In this document: in pieces, positions 35,168 through 43,254 of the stretch
Layout: the number at the start of each line of letters is the position of its first letter
Position numbering within the stretch: position 1 is the stretch's first letter
The notes under the pieces: generated by a model
What the model was told of the DNA's origin: nothing
Database searches by the model: none
The model's input: only the letters and a program-made list of their open reading frames with translations
Translations under genes and position numbers: made by a program
Source of the DNA: Cellvibrionaceae bacterium 1162T.S.0a.05
Lineage (GTDB): Bacteria; Pseudomonadota; Gammaproteobacteria; Pseudomonadales; Cellvibrionaceae
NCBI GenBank assembly: GCA_000964245.1
Contig: LANB01000001.1
Span: 227,501-291,500, forward strand
DNA length: 64,000 nucleotides
Reading direction: 5' to 3'

Positions 35168-35515
35168 ATGCCAACCGTTATTTACGGTATAAAGAATTGC
35201 GATACTGTCAAAAAAGCCCTCAAATGGCTTGAAGCTGAGGGAATCGCGCATCAATACCACGATTTTCGCCAGAATGGTTTGAGCACCAGTAAGCTCGACA
35301 CCTGGCTTAATGTCGTCGGCGCCAACGATCTGATCAATCGACGCAGCACAAGCTGGAAGCAGCTCAGCGAAAAAGAACGCGAGCAAATTGATGCTGGCGA
35401 CGGCAAGTTGCTCATTCTTGGCACCCCGACGCTCATCAAGCGTCCCGTACTTGAACATAATGGCCGTATTTATTGCGGCTTTAAACCCGATTTATACAGC
35501 AGCATTTTCAATTAA
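35168..35515 (+). CDS. ArsC/Spx-family reductase-like protein (YffB)
   Basis: 115-residue thioredoxin-fold protein of the ArsC family. It starts TVIYGIKNCDTVKKALKWLE, with a single Cys (NCDTV) at the ArsC active-site position. The C-terminal LILGTPTLIKRPVLEHNG matches the arsenate-reductase/YffB pattern. The usual arsenate reductase partners are absent, and in pseudomonads and enteric bacteria this gene sits next to dapD/dapE, so it is probably YffB rather than a dedicated arsenate reductase. It ends 14 bases before dapD and is probably in the same operon. Confidence 0.88.
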   Translation: MPTVIYGIKNCDTVKKALKWLEAEGIAHQYHDFRQNGLSTSKLDTWLNVVGANDLINRRSTSWKQLSEKEREQIDAGDGKLLILGTPTLIKRPVLEHNGRIYCGFKPDLYSSIFN

Positions 35516-35529
35516 AAGGAAACCCACCT

Positions 35530-36564
35530 ATGACAGCGCTTTACAGCATCGGCCTGGGCGTCGGTACACAAAACGCGAAAGGCGAATGGCTGGAAGTCTT
35601 CTTCCCTCAGCCCTTGCTCAACCCTGCGTCAGCCATTTCCGAGTGCATCTCCAGTGCTCTCGATTATGAGGGAGGGAATCAGGCCCTGTCTCTGAGCACC
35701 GAACAACTGGAGTTGATTGCCGAGAAACTCACCGCCGCCGGAGAGCTTGAGCTGTCTCAGTTAGCGCGGACACTCAAAGCCAGCAAACGCCCATTGGTGG
35801 CGGTTCTGCTTGCTGAAGATGCCGCGCCGGTATCTGTACCCGAAGGGTATTTAAAGCTGCATTTAATTTCACACCGGTTAGTAAAGCCACACGGCACTAA
35901 GCTCACCGGCCTGTTTGGCGTTCTCCCCAATGTGGCCTGGACCAATATGGGGGCAATCGATATTGCCGAACTGCCCGCTCGCCAGTTGCAAGCGCGCCTG
36001 GAAGGCAAAGTCCTGAGTGTCGACTGCGTCGACAAGTTCCCGAAAATGACGAATTACGTGGTGCCCACAGGTGTGCGTATTGCCCATACTGCCCGAGTCC
36101 GTCTCGGTGCTCACATTGGTGAAGGCACGACCATCATGCACGAAGGCTTCGTTAATTTTAATGCGGGTACACTCGGTACCAGTATGATCGAAGGCCGTAT
36201 TTCTGCGGGCGTCGTAGTGGGAGAAGGTTCAGATCTCGGCGGTGGATGCTCCACTATGGGAACCCTTTCCGGTGGCGGCAACATTGTTATTTCAGTGGGC
36301 AAGGAAAGTTTGATCGGTGCCAACGCCGGTATCGGCATACCGCTCGGTGATCGCTGTATCGTCGAATCCGGCCTTTACATTACAGCCGGTACCAAGGTGG
36401 CCTTACTCGACGACCAAAATCAGGAAGTTCAGGTTCTTAAAGCACGTGAACTCGCCGGCAAACACGATTTACTTTTCCGGCGTAACTCGATGAGTGGACG
36501 CGTAGAATGCAAGACAAACAAATCTGCCATTGCCCTTAACGAAGAATTGCACGCGAACAATTAA
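35530..36564 (+). CDS. dapD: Tetrahydrodipicolinate N-succinyltransferase
   Basis: 344-residue cytoplasmic acyltransferase that transfers succinyl from succinyl-CoA to tetrahydrodipicolinate, the first committed step of the succinylase branch to DAP and lysine. The C-terminal half is a left-handed beta helix of hexapeptide repeats (for example GVRIAHTARVRLGAHIGEGTTI, GRISAGVVVGEGSDLGGG). The length and the NYVVPTGVRIAHTARVRLGA segment fit the long, Pseudomonas/actinobacterial-type DapD rather than the ~275-residue E. coli type. It is followed after 3 bases by dapE. Confidence 0.95.
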   Translation: MTALYSIGLGVGTQNAKGEWLEVFFPQPLLNPASAISECISSALDYEGGNQALSLSTEQLELIAEKLTAAGELELSQLARTLKASKRPLVAVLLAEDAAPVSVPEGYLKLHLISHRLVKPHGTKLTGLFGVLPNVAWTNMGAIDIAELPARQLQARLEGKVLSVDCVDKFPKMTNYVVPTGVRIAHTARVRLGAHIGEGTTIMHEGFVNFNAGTLGTSMIEGRISAGVVVGEGSDLGGGCSTMGTLSGGGNIVISVGKESLIGANAGIGIPLGDRCIVESGLYITAGTKVALLDDQNQEVQVLKARELAGKHDLLFRRNSMSGRVECKTNKSAIALNEELHANN

Positions 36565-36567
36565 TTA

Positions 36568-37704
36568 ATGACACATCCAACAATTGAACTTGCTTGCAAG
36601 CTGATAGAAGAAAAATCCGTTACCCCCGAGGATGCCTTGTGTCAGCCAATGATGATTGAGCGGCTCGAGGCCATTGGCTTTAAGGTCGAGCGCTTGCGTT
36701 TTGGCGATGTCGATAATTTCTGGGCGGTGCGCGGTGATAGCGGCCCTCTCTTCGCCTTTGCCGGTCACACTGATGTCGTCCCCAGTGGCAAGGAAGCGGA
36801 ATGGCAACACCCGCCTTTCAAAGCAACAATCGAAGGCGACTTGCTCTACGGCCGCGGAGCAGCCGATATGAAAGGCAGCCTCGCAGCCATGGTCACGGCT
36901 TGCGAAGAATTTGTGAGTCAGCACCCCGACCACCAGGGGCGTATCGCATTTTTAATTACCAGTGATGAAGAAGGCATTGCGATTAACGGGACGGTGAAGG
37001 TTGTTGAATGGCTGGAAGCCCGCAATGAAAAAATCACCTGGTGTCTGGTGGGCGAACCGTCCAGCACAAACACGGTAGGTGATGTGGTAAAAAATGGCCG
37101 TCGTGGTTCTCTCGGTTGTGAGTTACGCGTGATTGGCAAACAGGGGCATGTCGCTTACCCCCATCTCGCCAGTAACCCCGTACATCTGGCGGCCCCCGCT
37201 TTAGCAGAATTGGCTCAGGAAGTTTGGGATGAAGGCAATGCATTTTTTCCGGCTACGTCATTCCAGATTTCCAACATTCAGGCGGGAACAGGCGCGACCA
37301 ATGTGATCCCCGGTGATCTAAAAGTGGTATTTAACTTCCGTTTTTCGACAGAACTCAGCGCTGAAGAATTGCAAAAACGCTGTGAAAACATTTTGCGAAA
37401 ACACGGTTTGAATTTCGAGTGCAAATGGCACTTGAGCGGCCAACCGTTCTTAACCGCAAAAGGCGAATTGGTTGCCGCCGCGCAAAAAGCGATTCGCGAC
37501 CATTGTGCCCTGGAGACCGAACTATCTACCGCTGGCGGCACATCCGATGGCAGGTTTATCGCTCCAACAGGCGCGCAAGTATTGGAACTCGGCCCGGTTA
37601 ATGCAACCATACACCAGGTCAACGAACACACCTCTTGTGAGGAATTGATCCGCTTACACAATATCTACACAAGCGTGCTGCACAATTTATTGGTGGCCAA
37701 ATGA
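36568..37704 (+). CDS. dapE: Succinyl-diaminopimelate desuccinylase
   Basis: 378-residue dizinc M20-family hydrolase releasing succinate from N-succinyl-LL-DAP. The metal and catalytic residues are visible: [11 protein letters not shown], the bridging Asp in [13 protein letters not shown], the catalytic EE in TSDEEG, and the late ligand in HQVNEHT. Together with dapD and dapC in this window it completes the succinylase steps. The stop codon overlaps the moaC start (ATGA), suggesting translational coupling to the molybdopterin genes. Confidence 0.96.
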   Translation: MTHPTIELACKLIEEKSVTPEDALCQPMMIERLEAIGFKVERLRFGDVDNFWAVRGDSGPLFAFAGHTDVVPSGKEAEWQHPPFKATIEGDLLYGRGAADMKGSLAAMVTACEEFVSQHPDHQGRIAFLITSDEEGIAINGTVKVVEWLEARNEKITWCLVGEPSSTNTVGDVVKNGRRGSLGCELRVIGKQGHVAYPHLASNPVHLAAPALAELAQEVWDEGNAFFPATSFQISNIQAGTGATNVIPGDLKVVFNFRFSTELSAEELQKRCENILRKHGLNFECKWHLSGQPFLTAKGELVAAAQKAIRDHCALETELSTAGGTSDGRFIAPTGAQVLELGPVNATIHQVNEHTSCEELIRLHNIYTSVLHNLLVAK

Positions 37705-38186
37705 GTAAACTTACGCATTTAAATGACAAGGGCGAAGCCCATATGGTCGACGTTGGCAATAAGCAAGAGAGTGAACGTCAAGCCAGTGCGCGCTGTGTTA
37801 TCGATGTGAGCCACGAAATTGTTGACGCCCTCGCAAACGGCACGGTAGAAAAAGGGGATGTTTTCGCGACGGCGCGCATTGCCGGTATTCAGGCTGCCAA
37901 GAAATGCAGCGAATTGATACCACTTTGCCACCCTTTGATGCTTACAAAAATTGCCGTGGAGATTACTCTGGATAAAAGCAAGCGCTGTGTCATTATTGAC
38001 GCGACCTGTAAACTCAAGGGAAAAACGGGCGTTGAGATGGAAGCACTCACCGCTTCCAGTGTTGCCGCCTTAACCATTTACGATATGTGTAAGGCTATTG
38101 ATAAAGGCATGGTAATTCGTGATACCCGCTTACTGGAAAAAAGCGGCGGCAAATCCGGGGATTGGAAAGCCCCTCCAGGCAAATAA
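37701..38186 (+). CDS. moaC: Cyclic pyranopterin monophosphate synthase
   Basis: 161-residue enzyme that, after MoaA, converts the radical-SAM product to cyclic pyranopterin monophosphate in molybdenum cofactor synthesis. Conserved stretches [33 protein letters not shown] and [28 protein letters not shown] are intact, the latter with the catalytic Lys and Asp region. The ATG overlaps the dapE stop. It is followed by moaD and moaE. moaA and moaB are not in the window. Confidence 0.96.
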   Translation: MSKLTHLNDKGEAHMVDVGNKQESERQASARCVIDVSHEIVDALANGTVEKGDVFATARIAGIQAAKKCSELIPLCHPLMLTKIAVEITLDKSKRCVIIDATCKLKGKTGVEMEALTASSVAALTIYDMCKAIDKGMVIRDTRLLEKSGGKSGDWKAPPGK

Positions 38187-38201
38187 ATGAGCGAACGATA
38201 G

Positions 38202-38459
38202 ATGGCCGGGAACACAATTAGTTTGTTGTACTTCGCCAAACTCGCCGATGATCTCGGTGTGACAAACGAACAGTACTCTATCAGCGAGAAGCTGTCCCTT
38301 GGTGAATTAAAGCTGCAACTGAGCCAGCGCGGAGAGCAATGGCAAGATCTGAAAGCTGCGCACATTAAATGCGCCCTTAACCAGACGCTGTGTGACGACA
38401 ACACTCTCGTAAAATTCGGGGATGAAGTTGCCTTTTTTCCACCGGTAACAGGCGGCTGA
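38202..38459 (+). CDS. moaD: Molybdopterin synthase sulfur carrier subunit
   Basis: 85-residue ubiquitin-like protein. It ends in the required Gly-Gly (FPPVTGG), which is activated and thiocarboxylated to supply sulfur to molybdopterin. The N-terminal beta strand ISLLYFAKLADDLG fits the family. The spacing to moaE is one base, so the two synthase subunits are probably made from one message. Confidence 0.95.
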   Translation: MAGNTISLLYFAKLADDLGVTNEQYSISEKLSLGELKLQLSQRGEQWQDLKAAHIKCALNQTLCDDNTLVKFGDEVAFFPPVTGG

Positions 38460-38460
38460 G

Positions 38461-38892
38461 ATGATACGCGTTCAACAACAGGATTTTTCCGTTGAACATG
38501 AACGCCTATTATTGCTGCGCCCTGGCGATAGCGGAGCCTGTGTCACCTTTGTCGGCCATGTACGTCGATTCTCTGACAATCCGCAAGCGACGTTTTTGCT
38601 ACAACACTATCCCGGCATGACAGAGAAAGTCTTGCAAAAAATTGAGCAACAAGCCCAATCCCGCTGGAAGTTGGACAACACCTGTATTATTCACCGGGTG
38701 GGCGAGTTAAAGGTCGGCGAGCAAATTGTTTTTGTAGGTGTCAGCTCTCCTCATCGCGCCGAGGCTTTTGCCGCTTGTGAATTTATGATTGATATTCTTA
38801 AAACCGAAGCCCCCTTTTGGAAAAAAGAAGGTGACCAATGGGTAGAGGCGCGAGACAGCGACAATAAAGCCGCGGAAAAATGGATGCGTTAA
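38461..38892 (+). CDS. moaE: Molybdopterin synthase catalytic subunit
   Basis: 143-residue partner of MoaD that converts cyclic pyranopterin monophosphate to molybdopterin. The family pattern is visible: GACVTFVGHVR, LQHYPGMTEKVLQKI, the HRVGELKVGEQIVFVGVSSPHRAEAFAACEFMID region, and the catalytic Lys in PFWKKE. Its stop is one base before the start of a small membrane protein gene. Confidence 0.95.
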   Translation: MIRVQQQDFSVEHERLLLLRPGDSGACVTFVGHVRRFSDNPQATFLLQHYPGMTEKVLQKIEQQAQSRWKLDNTCIIHRVGELKVGEQIVFVGVSSPHRAEAFAACEFMIDILKTEAPFWKKEGDQWVEARDSDNKAAEKWMR

Positions 38893-38893
38893 T

Positions 38894-39205
38894 ATGAGTC
38901 CACAGCACAACGACGAAGATCTTGACACCACCAATAACCAGCAAAAGACAACCCGATTTCAACGCTTTGCTGCGGTTCCTCTCGATCAATTATTTAAAAA
39001 ATTTCGTGCCGGCGTCATTTATTTTTTTGTCGGTGGCATGATGATCTATATGGCGAATGTATCGCTGGAGCCGTCGATTAAACAAGAACTAGTGATGCTG
39101 GGTGGCTTACTACTCGGTGGTCTCGGTTTTATTCTTGCGATAACAGCACAATTCCGTATGGTACTCGCCCGCATCTACTTCTTCTTTAACAAGCAGGATG
39201 ATTAA
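38894..39205 (+). CDS. Small membrane protein of unknown function
   Basis: 103 residues with a polar N-terminus of about 38 residues and two hydrophobic helices (about 40-58 and 68-86) linked by a short loop. It ends in a lysine-containing tail (FFFNKQDD). It follows moaE by one base, so it is probably cotranscribed. No known role in molybdenum cofactor synthesis is recognised. The name cannot be given from the sequence. Confidence 0.7.
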   Translation: MSPQHNDEDLDTTNNQQKTTRFQRFAAVPLDQLFKKFRAGVIYFFVGGMMIYMANVSLEPSIKQELVMLGGLLLGGLGFILAITAQFRMVLARIYFFFNKQDD

Positions 39206-39227
39206 ATCCCGAGGGTGCGCGGGCCAC

Positions 39228-40031
39228 TCAAAACTTTTTTATGGCATACACATCGAAACGTGAAGATTTGCCCTTTATCTGATAGCCCGGTTCCCTACCC
39301 GCAAGATACGGCGCATGAGCCGGGCGCTTGACAATAACACGGTTTAACGCGGCATTTAAGGCTGGCTCCAACAGTTCATCTGCATCTTCATCCTTTCCAA
39401 TAAGACACTGAAAAGCCTGCATATCTTTTTTGACCTGTGCCGACTTTTTCTTTTCCGGAAACATTGGGTCGAGATAGACCACATTAAACTGCCCGGACTC
39501 TAGAGTTTTCAAATACGTCAGGGATTCACTCTCGACTAGATGCATACGCGCTATCGTCGTCGCCAATGCGTCTTTTAATTCAGGATCCTCTTGAGCTTGC
39601 TCAGACTGTAACCACTCGGTCGCGCGCTGTAATCCATTCTGCAACAAACACAAGGCTAATGGGTTTCTCTCAATCATGCTCACCTCACAGCCGAGGCCAG
39701 CAAGCACAAAAGCATCTTTACCCAATCCCGCTGTTGCATCCAGCACCCCGGGTTTATTGTGCGCTGTCACACCCACCGCTTTGGCGATGGCCTGACTCTT
39801 GCCGCCACCAAAACGAAAGCGATGTAAATTGGCGCCGCCCACAAAATCGACGCGCATTACAATGGGTTTCTTATGGCGGCAGTCCAGCAACAACGTTTCC
39901 TGATTCTGGAAATGAAGTTCAAAGTCACGTTGCTCCCCCGGCTCAAACGCCAATGCATACCTGGAGGCAAAATGTTGCGCCGCTTCTTTATCTTCTTCGT
40001 GCATCGCGCGCACGGCAATCGGGCTAAACAT
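39228..40031 (-). CDS. rsmJ: 16S rRNA (guanine(1516)-N(2))-methyltransferase
   Basis: 267-residue Rossmann-fold SAM-dependent methyltransferase that modifies G1516 of 16S rRNA. RsmJ/YhiQ features include RVDFVGGANLHRFRFGGGKSQAIAKAVG, the SAM motif VLDATAGLGKDAFVLAGLGCEVSMIER and the catalytic-site stretch VVYLDPMFPEKKKSA. It is convergent with the moa genes (23-base gap) and lies 30 bases downstream of the lipoprotein operon on the same strand. Confidence 0.94.
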   Translation of the reverse strand: MFSPIAVRAMHEEDKEAAQHFASRYALAFEPGEQRDFELHFQNQETLLLDCRHKKPIVMRVDFVGGANLHRFRFGGGKSQAIAKAVGVTAHNKPGVLDATAGLGKDAFVLAGLGCEVSMIERNPLALCLLQNGLQRATEWLQSEQAQEDPELKDALATTIARMHLVESESLTYLKTLESGQFNVVYLDPMFPEKKKSAQVKKDMQAFQCLIGKDEDADELLEPALNAALNRVIVKRPAHAPYLAGREPGYQIKGKSSRFDVYAIKKF

Positions 40032-40061
40032 AACAATTTATATACTGTCTTTTACAAGGCT

Positions 40062-40754
40062 TTATTTATTTTTTTTATTTTCTTCCTGAAGTTTACGTAA
40101 GTAAAGCCCTGCCGGGATTTCGTCAATCGATTGTGCATTTATTTGACGGGCAATGGGAATATAGTCCTGGGTTGCGGTATTCAGAGCCGTTGATATTGCA
40201 CGTGCGAGCAGGTTGTTATCGCGCCCGGTCGTCTCTATCGTGACTTCCTTATTGGTTTTCCATAATAATTTAGAACTCTGTGTTGAAACCAACTCAAAGC
40301 CCAGATGGACGGTGACGGCCCCGGCAAGCACCATGTAGTGGGTATCCCATTCGAGAATACTGACAAACAATACAGCGTCGGCGCCAAAGTGTTTCTGATA
40401 GAGTGAATAATCGTTACGTTGAAGCTGCTTTCCATCAACGATGCCCTCAAGCTCAAAGACCTCTTTGGTAAGAGGCACCGGCAAAACATAATAGCCCTTT
40501 TGGCTCAAGGGTTCTGCAACAGTACTTAAATAGTAGTCCGGCGCGGTTGCCGCAGTCGTGAGATTCACAGGCGGCAATATCAGAATACTCATCGGGTCTT
40601 CAGACTTAAAAAGCGCAAAAGGATCTTCAACCGGGCCTCTTTCCTGTTGTTGGGCACAGGCTGAAATCAAAATCAGTAAACCCAAACAAGTAAAAACACG
40701 CAGAGATTTGGCAACCCGGCTCAAGGCCTGATACTGATAGCCTATTGTTATCAT
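40062..40754 (-). CDS. DUF799/GNA1162-family lipoprotein
   Basis: 230 residues with a lipoprotein signal (ILISAC, Cys at about 34, after a long N-terminal region). The mature part, with PMSILILPPVNLTTAATAPDYYLSTVAEPLSQKGYYVLPV, matches the GNA1162/DUF799 family of putative outer-membrane lipoproteins. The ATG overlaps the stop of the DUF4810-like gene (ATGA). CsgG-, DUF4810- and DUF799-type genes occur together in other gammaproteobacteria, which implies a shared envelope complex of unknown role. Confidence 0.85.
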   Translation of the reverse strand: MITIGYQYQALSRVAKSLRVFTCLGLLILISACAQQQERGPVEDPFALFKSEDPMSILILPPVNLTTAATAPDYYLSTVAEPLSQKGYYVLPVPLTKEVFELEGIVDGKQLQRNDYSLYQKHFGADAVLFVSILEWDTHYMVLAGAVTVHLGFELVSTQSSKLLWKTNKEVTIETTGRDNNLLARAISTALNTATQDYIPIARQINAQSIDEIPAGLYLRKLQEENKKNK

Positions 40755-41098
40755 TTCCTGACCCCCATTTTGGAACTATAAAAATCAAGAAACGGCCGCG
40801 ACTCCGGATATAGCTGCACTTCTTTTTGCCAATGCGTTTCGGCACGCTGACTATCACCTTGCTGCCAATACAAGCGCGCAAGTTCTGCATGAATGCCTGG
40901 CGCTACCAATCGTTTTCTTTTATCAGATACTTCAATTATGCGTATGAGTTCCCGCTGGTGATTTTCCCGTGTTTTTCCCGTTGGGTTTTTTGCGTATTCG
41001 TAAGCTGTTCTTGAATAGTTCCCCCAGTAAAAAGGTTCGGTGACGATACTCGTACAACTCGCCAACACCAAACAAAGAAGAATCAGACTATGTTTCAT
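40751..41098 (-). CDS. DUF4810-family lipoprotein
   Basis: A small lipoprotein, 115 residues from the innermost of three in-frame ATGs (MKHSLILL), with lipobox LASC. Two further ATGs at 41113 and 41128 come from a 15-base tandem triplication. The outermost overlaps the upstream stop as ATGA, so coupled initiation there (125 residues) is also possible. The mature part carries the DUF4810 pattern PFYWGNYSRTAYEY and a TPR-like tail ELARLYWQQGDSQRAETHWQKE. Part of the CsgG-type lipoprotein operon. Confidence 0.85.
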   Translation of the reverse strand: MKHSLILLCLVLASCTSIVTEPFYWGNYSRTAYEYAKNPTGKTRENHQRELIRIIEVSDKRKRLVAPGIHAELARLYWQQGDSQRAETHWQKEVQLYPESRPFLDFYSSKMGVRK

Positions 41099-41136
41099 GG
41101 TCCCTGGTATCATGGTACCTGATTTCATGGTACCTG
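41092..41136. repeat. 15-base tandem triplication containing start codons
   Basis: Three contiguous 15-base units (GTTTCATGGTCCCTG, GTATCATGGTACCTG, ATTTCATGGTACCTG). On the minus strand each carries an in-frame ATG preceded by CAGG-ACC, so the DUF4810-like lipoprotein has three stacked candidate starts. The first unit also contains the stop of the upstream gene. Confidence 0.92.
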
Positions 41137-41457
41137 CATCTCAACGACATTGCCTTCAGACACGTAAATTTTGCGATCAACTATCAGGGTGCCTGCGCGA
41201 TAGATTTTTATGGTATGGCCGCCGCGATTTAAACTAAAACGAACCACTTTCTCACCATTCAACTTAAACGAGCGTGTATTTTTATCAATGGCAATCGCTT
41301 GGCCATTATCGACGACCAATTCCGTTCCATGATAATTACCAGACAATTGCAAGGTCGCACCTTCTTCAACCTGGGTCGCGGACTGATAACTGCCGCATGA
41401 AGCGAGAATAGTGGAAAATAGCAGAACGAGTACACCGTTTAATACGAAACTTTTCAT
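41125..41457 (-). CDS. Small lipoprotein in the CsgG-type operon
   Basis: 110 residues with lipobox LASC (Cys at about 20). The start is the ATG giving MKSFVLNG, seven bases after a GGAG. A longer frame beginning inside the CsgG-like gene adds 12 residues before the signal peptide and is unlikely. The mature protein is short and beta-rich (LQLSGNYHGTELVVDNGQAIAIDK, then IYRAGTLIVDRKIYVSEGNVVEMQVP). No named family is recognised. It lies between the CsgG-like gene (10 bases upstream) and the DUF4810-like gene (overlapping). Confidence 0.75.
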   Translation of the reverse strand: MKSFVLNGVLVLLFSTILASCGSYQSATQVEEGATLQLSGNYHGTELVVDNGQAIAIDKNTRSFKLNGEKVVRFSLNRGGHTIKIYRAGTLIVDRKIYVSEGNVVEMQVP

Positions 41458-41467
41458 AGCTTGGCTC

Positions 41468-42409
41468 CTATTCGCGAACGACCAGCTTGTCAATTGTCAT
41501 CCCCGCAAGACTGCCCGATGTAATATTTACGAGTGACAACTCATTGTTACCGCTTCCCATCAAGGCATTTACTCTTATATTGGCGACTTGTTTACCCGGC
41601 ATTTCCAAAGGCAAGCCCGTTTGCGGGTTCACCATTGTTTTCCCCCGCAACAACACCTTGAATTCGTCACCTACTTTAATACCCTGTGACGCACCTGCAC
41701 TTAAATAGAGTTGACCGTCATCATCCTTAATAAGGAAAGCTTGCCAGGGTTTTTCCAAAAGGTTTTCCATGAGGTTGCTAATCACTTTTGAAATGGCCGC
41801 TGAAATGGCTTTATCATCAAGGCTGGCATCGTAACCCGCAGTATCACCGACACCAAAAACAGTATTGGCCTCAATAGTTGCAGAGCCCTTACCCTCCTGA
41901 GAAAAAACAATTTCGCCACTCTGGGTATTGACCATTCGAATATTCACCGTGGCATCGGCTTTCTGAATTCGGTTACGACTGAATACCCCTACCTCACTCT
42001 GATTGCCTCGACCAAACTCTGAAACCGAACCAATAATCAAATAGTCAGCGCCAACGTTCATGGCGGCCAATTGCCCGAAACCCTGCTCCTGAATAACCTT
42101 TTCCAGATCGATGCGCTCCAACATAATAAACTTGCCGCTCTCAACAAGTCGCGCCGCAAGAATATCCGAAGCTTGCTTACCCAGTTTGCTGCCCTCGTCG
42201 TCAATTAAAAAACTGTTTGAGCGCTTGGTTTCATCACTGAAGCGGGCAATGGCAACCTTGCGTTTGAGCACGCGCTGTTGGTTCTGTTGTTGAACCGGGC
42301 TCACAGTGTTCACCTGTTGACCTGTGTTTTGCGTGGGTTTGGTGACCGAAGTACATGCTGCCAGGCTGAGTAACGATGGCAATACAAATAGGAAGAGTAA
42401 GGCTTTCAT
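41468..42409 (-). CDS. CsgG/HfaB-family lipoprotein
   Basis: 313 residues with a lipoprotein signal (lipobox LAAC, Cys at about 19). The CsgG-family core follows: KVAIARFSDETKR, ILAARLVESGKFIMLERIDLEKVIQEQ, NVGADYLIIGSVSEFGRG and NIRMVNTQSGEIVFSQEGKGSA. CsgG forms an outer-membrane secretion pore for curli. No curli subunit gene is present here, and the partner genes are of the DUF4810/DUF799 type, so this is the non-curli CsgG operon of unknown function. A C-terminal extension of about 80 residues (KVGDEFKVLLRGKTMVNPQTGLPLE) is beta-rich. Confidence 0.9.
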   Translation of the reverse strand: MKALLFLFVLPSLLSLAACTSVTKPTQNTGQQVNTVSPVQQQNQQRVLKRKVAIARFSDETKRSNSFLIDDEGSKLGKQASDILAARLVESGKFIMLERIDLEKVIQEQGFGQLAAMNVGADYLIIGSVSEFGRGNQSEVGVFSRNRIQKADATVNIRMVNTQSGEIVFSQEGKGSATIEANTVFGVGDTAGYDASLDDKAISAAISKVISNLMENLLEKPWQAFLIKDDDGQLYLSAGASQGIKVGDEFKVLLRGKTMVNPQTGLPLEMPGKQVANIRVNALMGSGNNELSLVNITSGSLAGMTIDKLVVRE

Positions 42410-42560
42410 GGTTTGAAGCTCCTGTAAGGGACTGCCCTTAAAAGAGAAAGTGAAAAAATCATTGGAATACTACTCCGGCTATATAACAGGTTCATAGCTG
42501 AACCACAACTGAATTAAGCGGCTGATCGACGATTAACTGGCGGTAAAAATATCGCCCAAT

Positions 42561-42586
42561 AAAAAAGCGCTTTCCGAAGAAAGCGC
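42561..42586 (-). terminator. Rho-independent terminator after the TonB-like gene
   Basis: Perfect 8-bp stem GCGCTTTC/GAAAGCGC with a 4-base loop. On the minus strand it is followed by six U. It ends the BlaI-M56-TonB transcript and separates it from the CsgG-type operon. Confidence 0.92.
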
Positions 42587-42609
42587 AAACAAGGGCACAA
42601 CTAATTCGT

Positions 42610-43233
42610 TCAGCCTTCCTGCATTTCAAACGTCACCCTTTTCGACAGACCGCGAAAATAAACCGGTTTACCCTCTACCGTTTTGGGTTGGTATTTCCAA
42701 CGTTCAGCTGCTCTGATGGCAGAGCGCTCAAAAATACCCGGCGGTTCTGCACGCAGGACTTCAATGTTTTCCGTGGTGCCAATGGGTGTCACATCAAAGC
42801 GTAGCTCTACATACCCTTCAATTCCCCGGCGCAAGGCAGTGCCAGGATAACGTGGTCTGACAATAAAATGCTCAATGGGTGCATCAAAGTTAAACACCAC
42901 GTCGCCATTAAATTCTGGCTTGCTGTAGTCCCCGTTCGGAATCGCAATTGCCACGTCATAGTCACCGTCAATTTTGTTTTCGGGGGGCTGCGGTGGGTGC
43001 TTAACCGTTTGCGGCTTATCAAGCTTTGGAAGCTCAGGTAAAAGGGGCGGCGGTTCTTCCCAATACACCTTGGGCATAACCGGAGACGGTTCCGGATCAA
43101 TCACAACAGCTTCGGTAAAAATGAGCTGGTACATCAAAACCAGCAACCCAAGCGTCGTAGCCGCGGCCATAGGTAGCGCATAGATCCAGCGAACGGGTGC
43201 CACTGGCAGGTCTTCAATAGTTGCGTTATACAT
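42610..43233 (-). CDS. TonB-family energy transducer
   Basis: 207-residue periplasm-spanning protein: a short cytoplasmic N-terminus, one transmembrane helix (about 18-38), a Pro-rich stretch (EPPPLLPELPKLDKPQTVKHPPQPPENK) and a C-terminal TonB domain (about 115-205, RYPGTALRRGIEGYVELRFDVTPIG). TonB proteins energise outer-membrane transporters. exbB/exbD are not adjacent. Here the gene follows an M56/TonB fusion by 21 bases, so it is probably in the BlaI-controlled operon and may be a dedicated component. Confidence 0.9.
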   Translation of the reverse strand: MYNATIEDLPVAPVRWIYALPMAAATTLGLLVLMYQLIFTEAVVIDPEPSPVMPKVYWEEPPPLLPELPKLDKPQTVKHPPQPPENKIDGDYDVAIAIPNGDYSKPEFNGDVVFNFDAPIEHFIVRPRYPGTALRRGIEGYVELRFDVTPIGTTENIEVLRAEPPGIFERSAIRAAERWKYQPKTVEGKPVYFRGLSKRVTFEMQEG

Positions 43234-43254
43234 AACTGATTCCTCTGTTAAAAA

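Noticed and set aside
35168-35515. Arsenic-resistance determinant
   Set aside because: ArsC-like fold, but no arsR, arsB or acr3 nearby. Its position beside dapD fits the YffB group.
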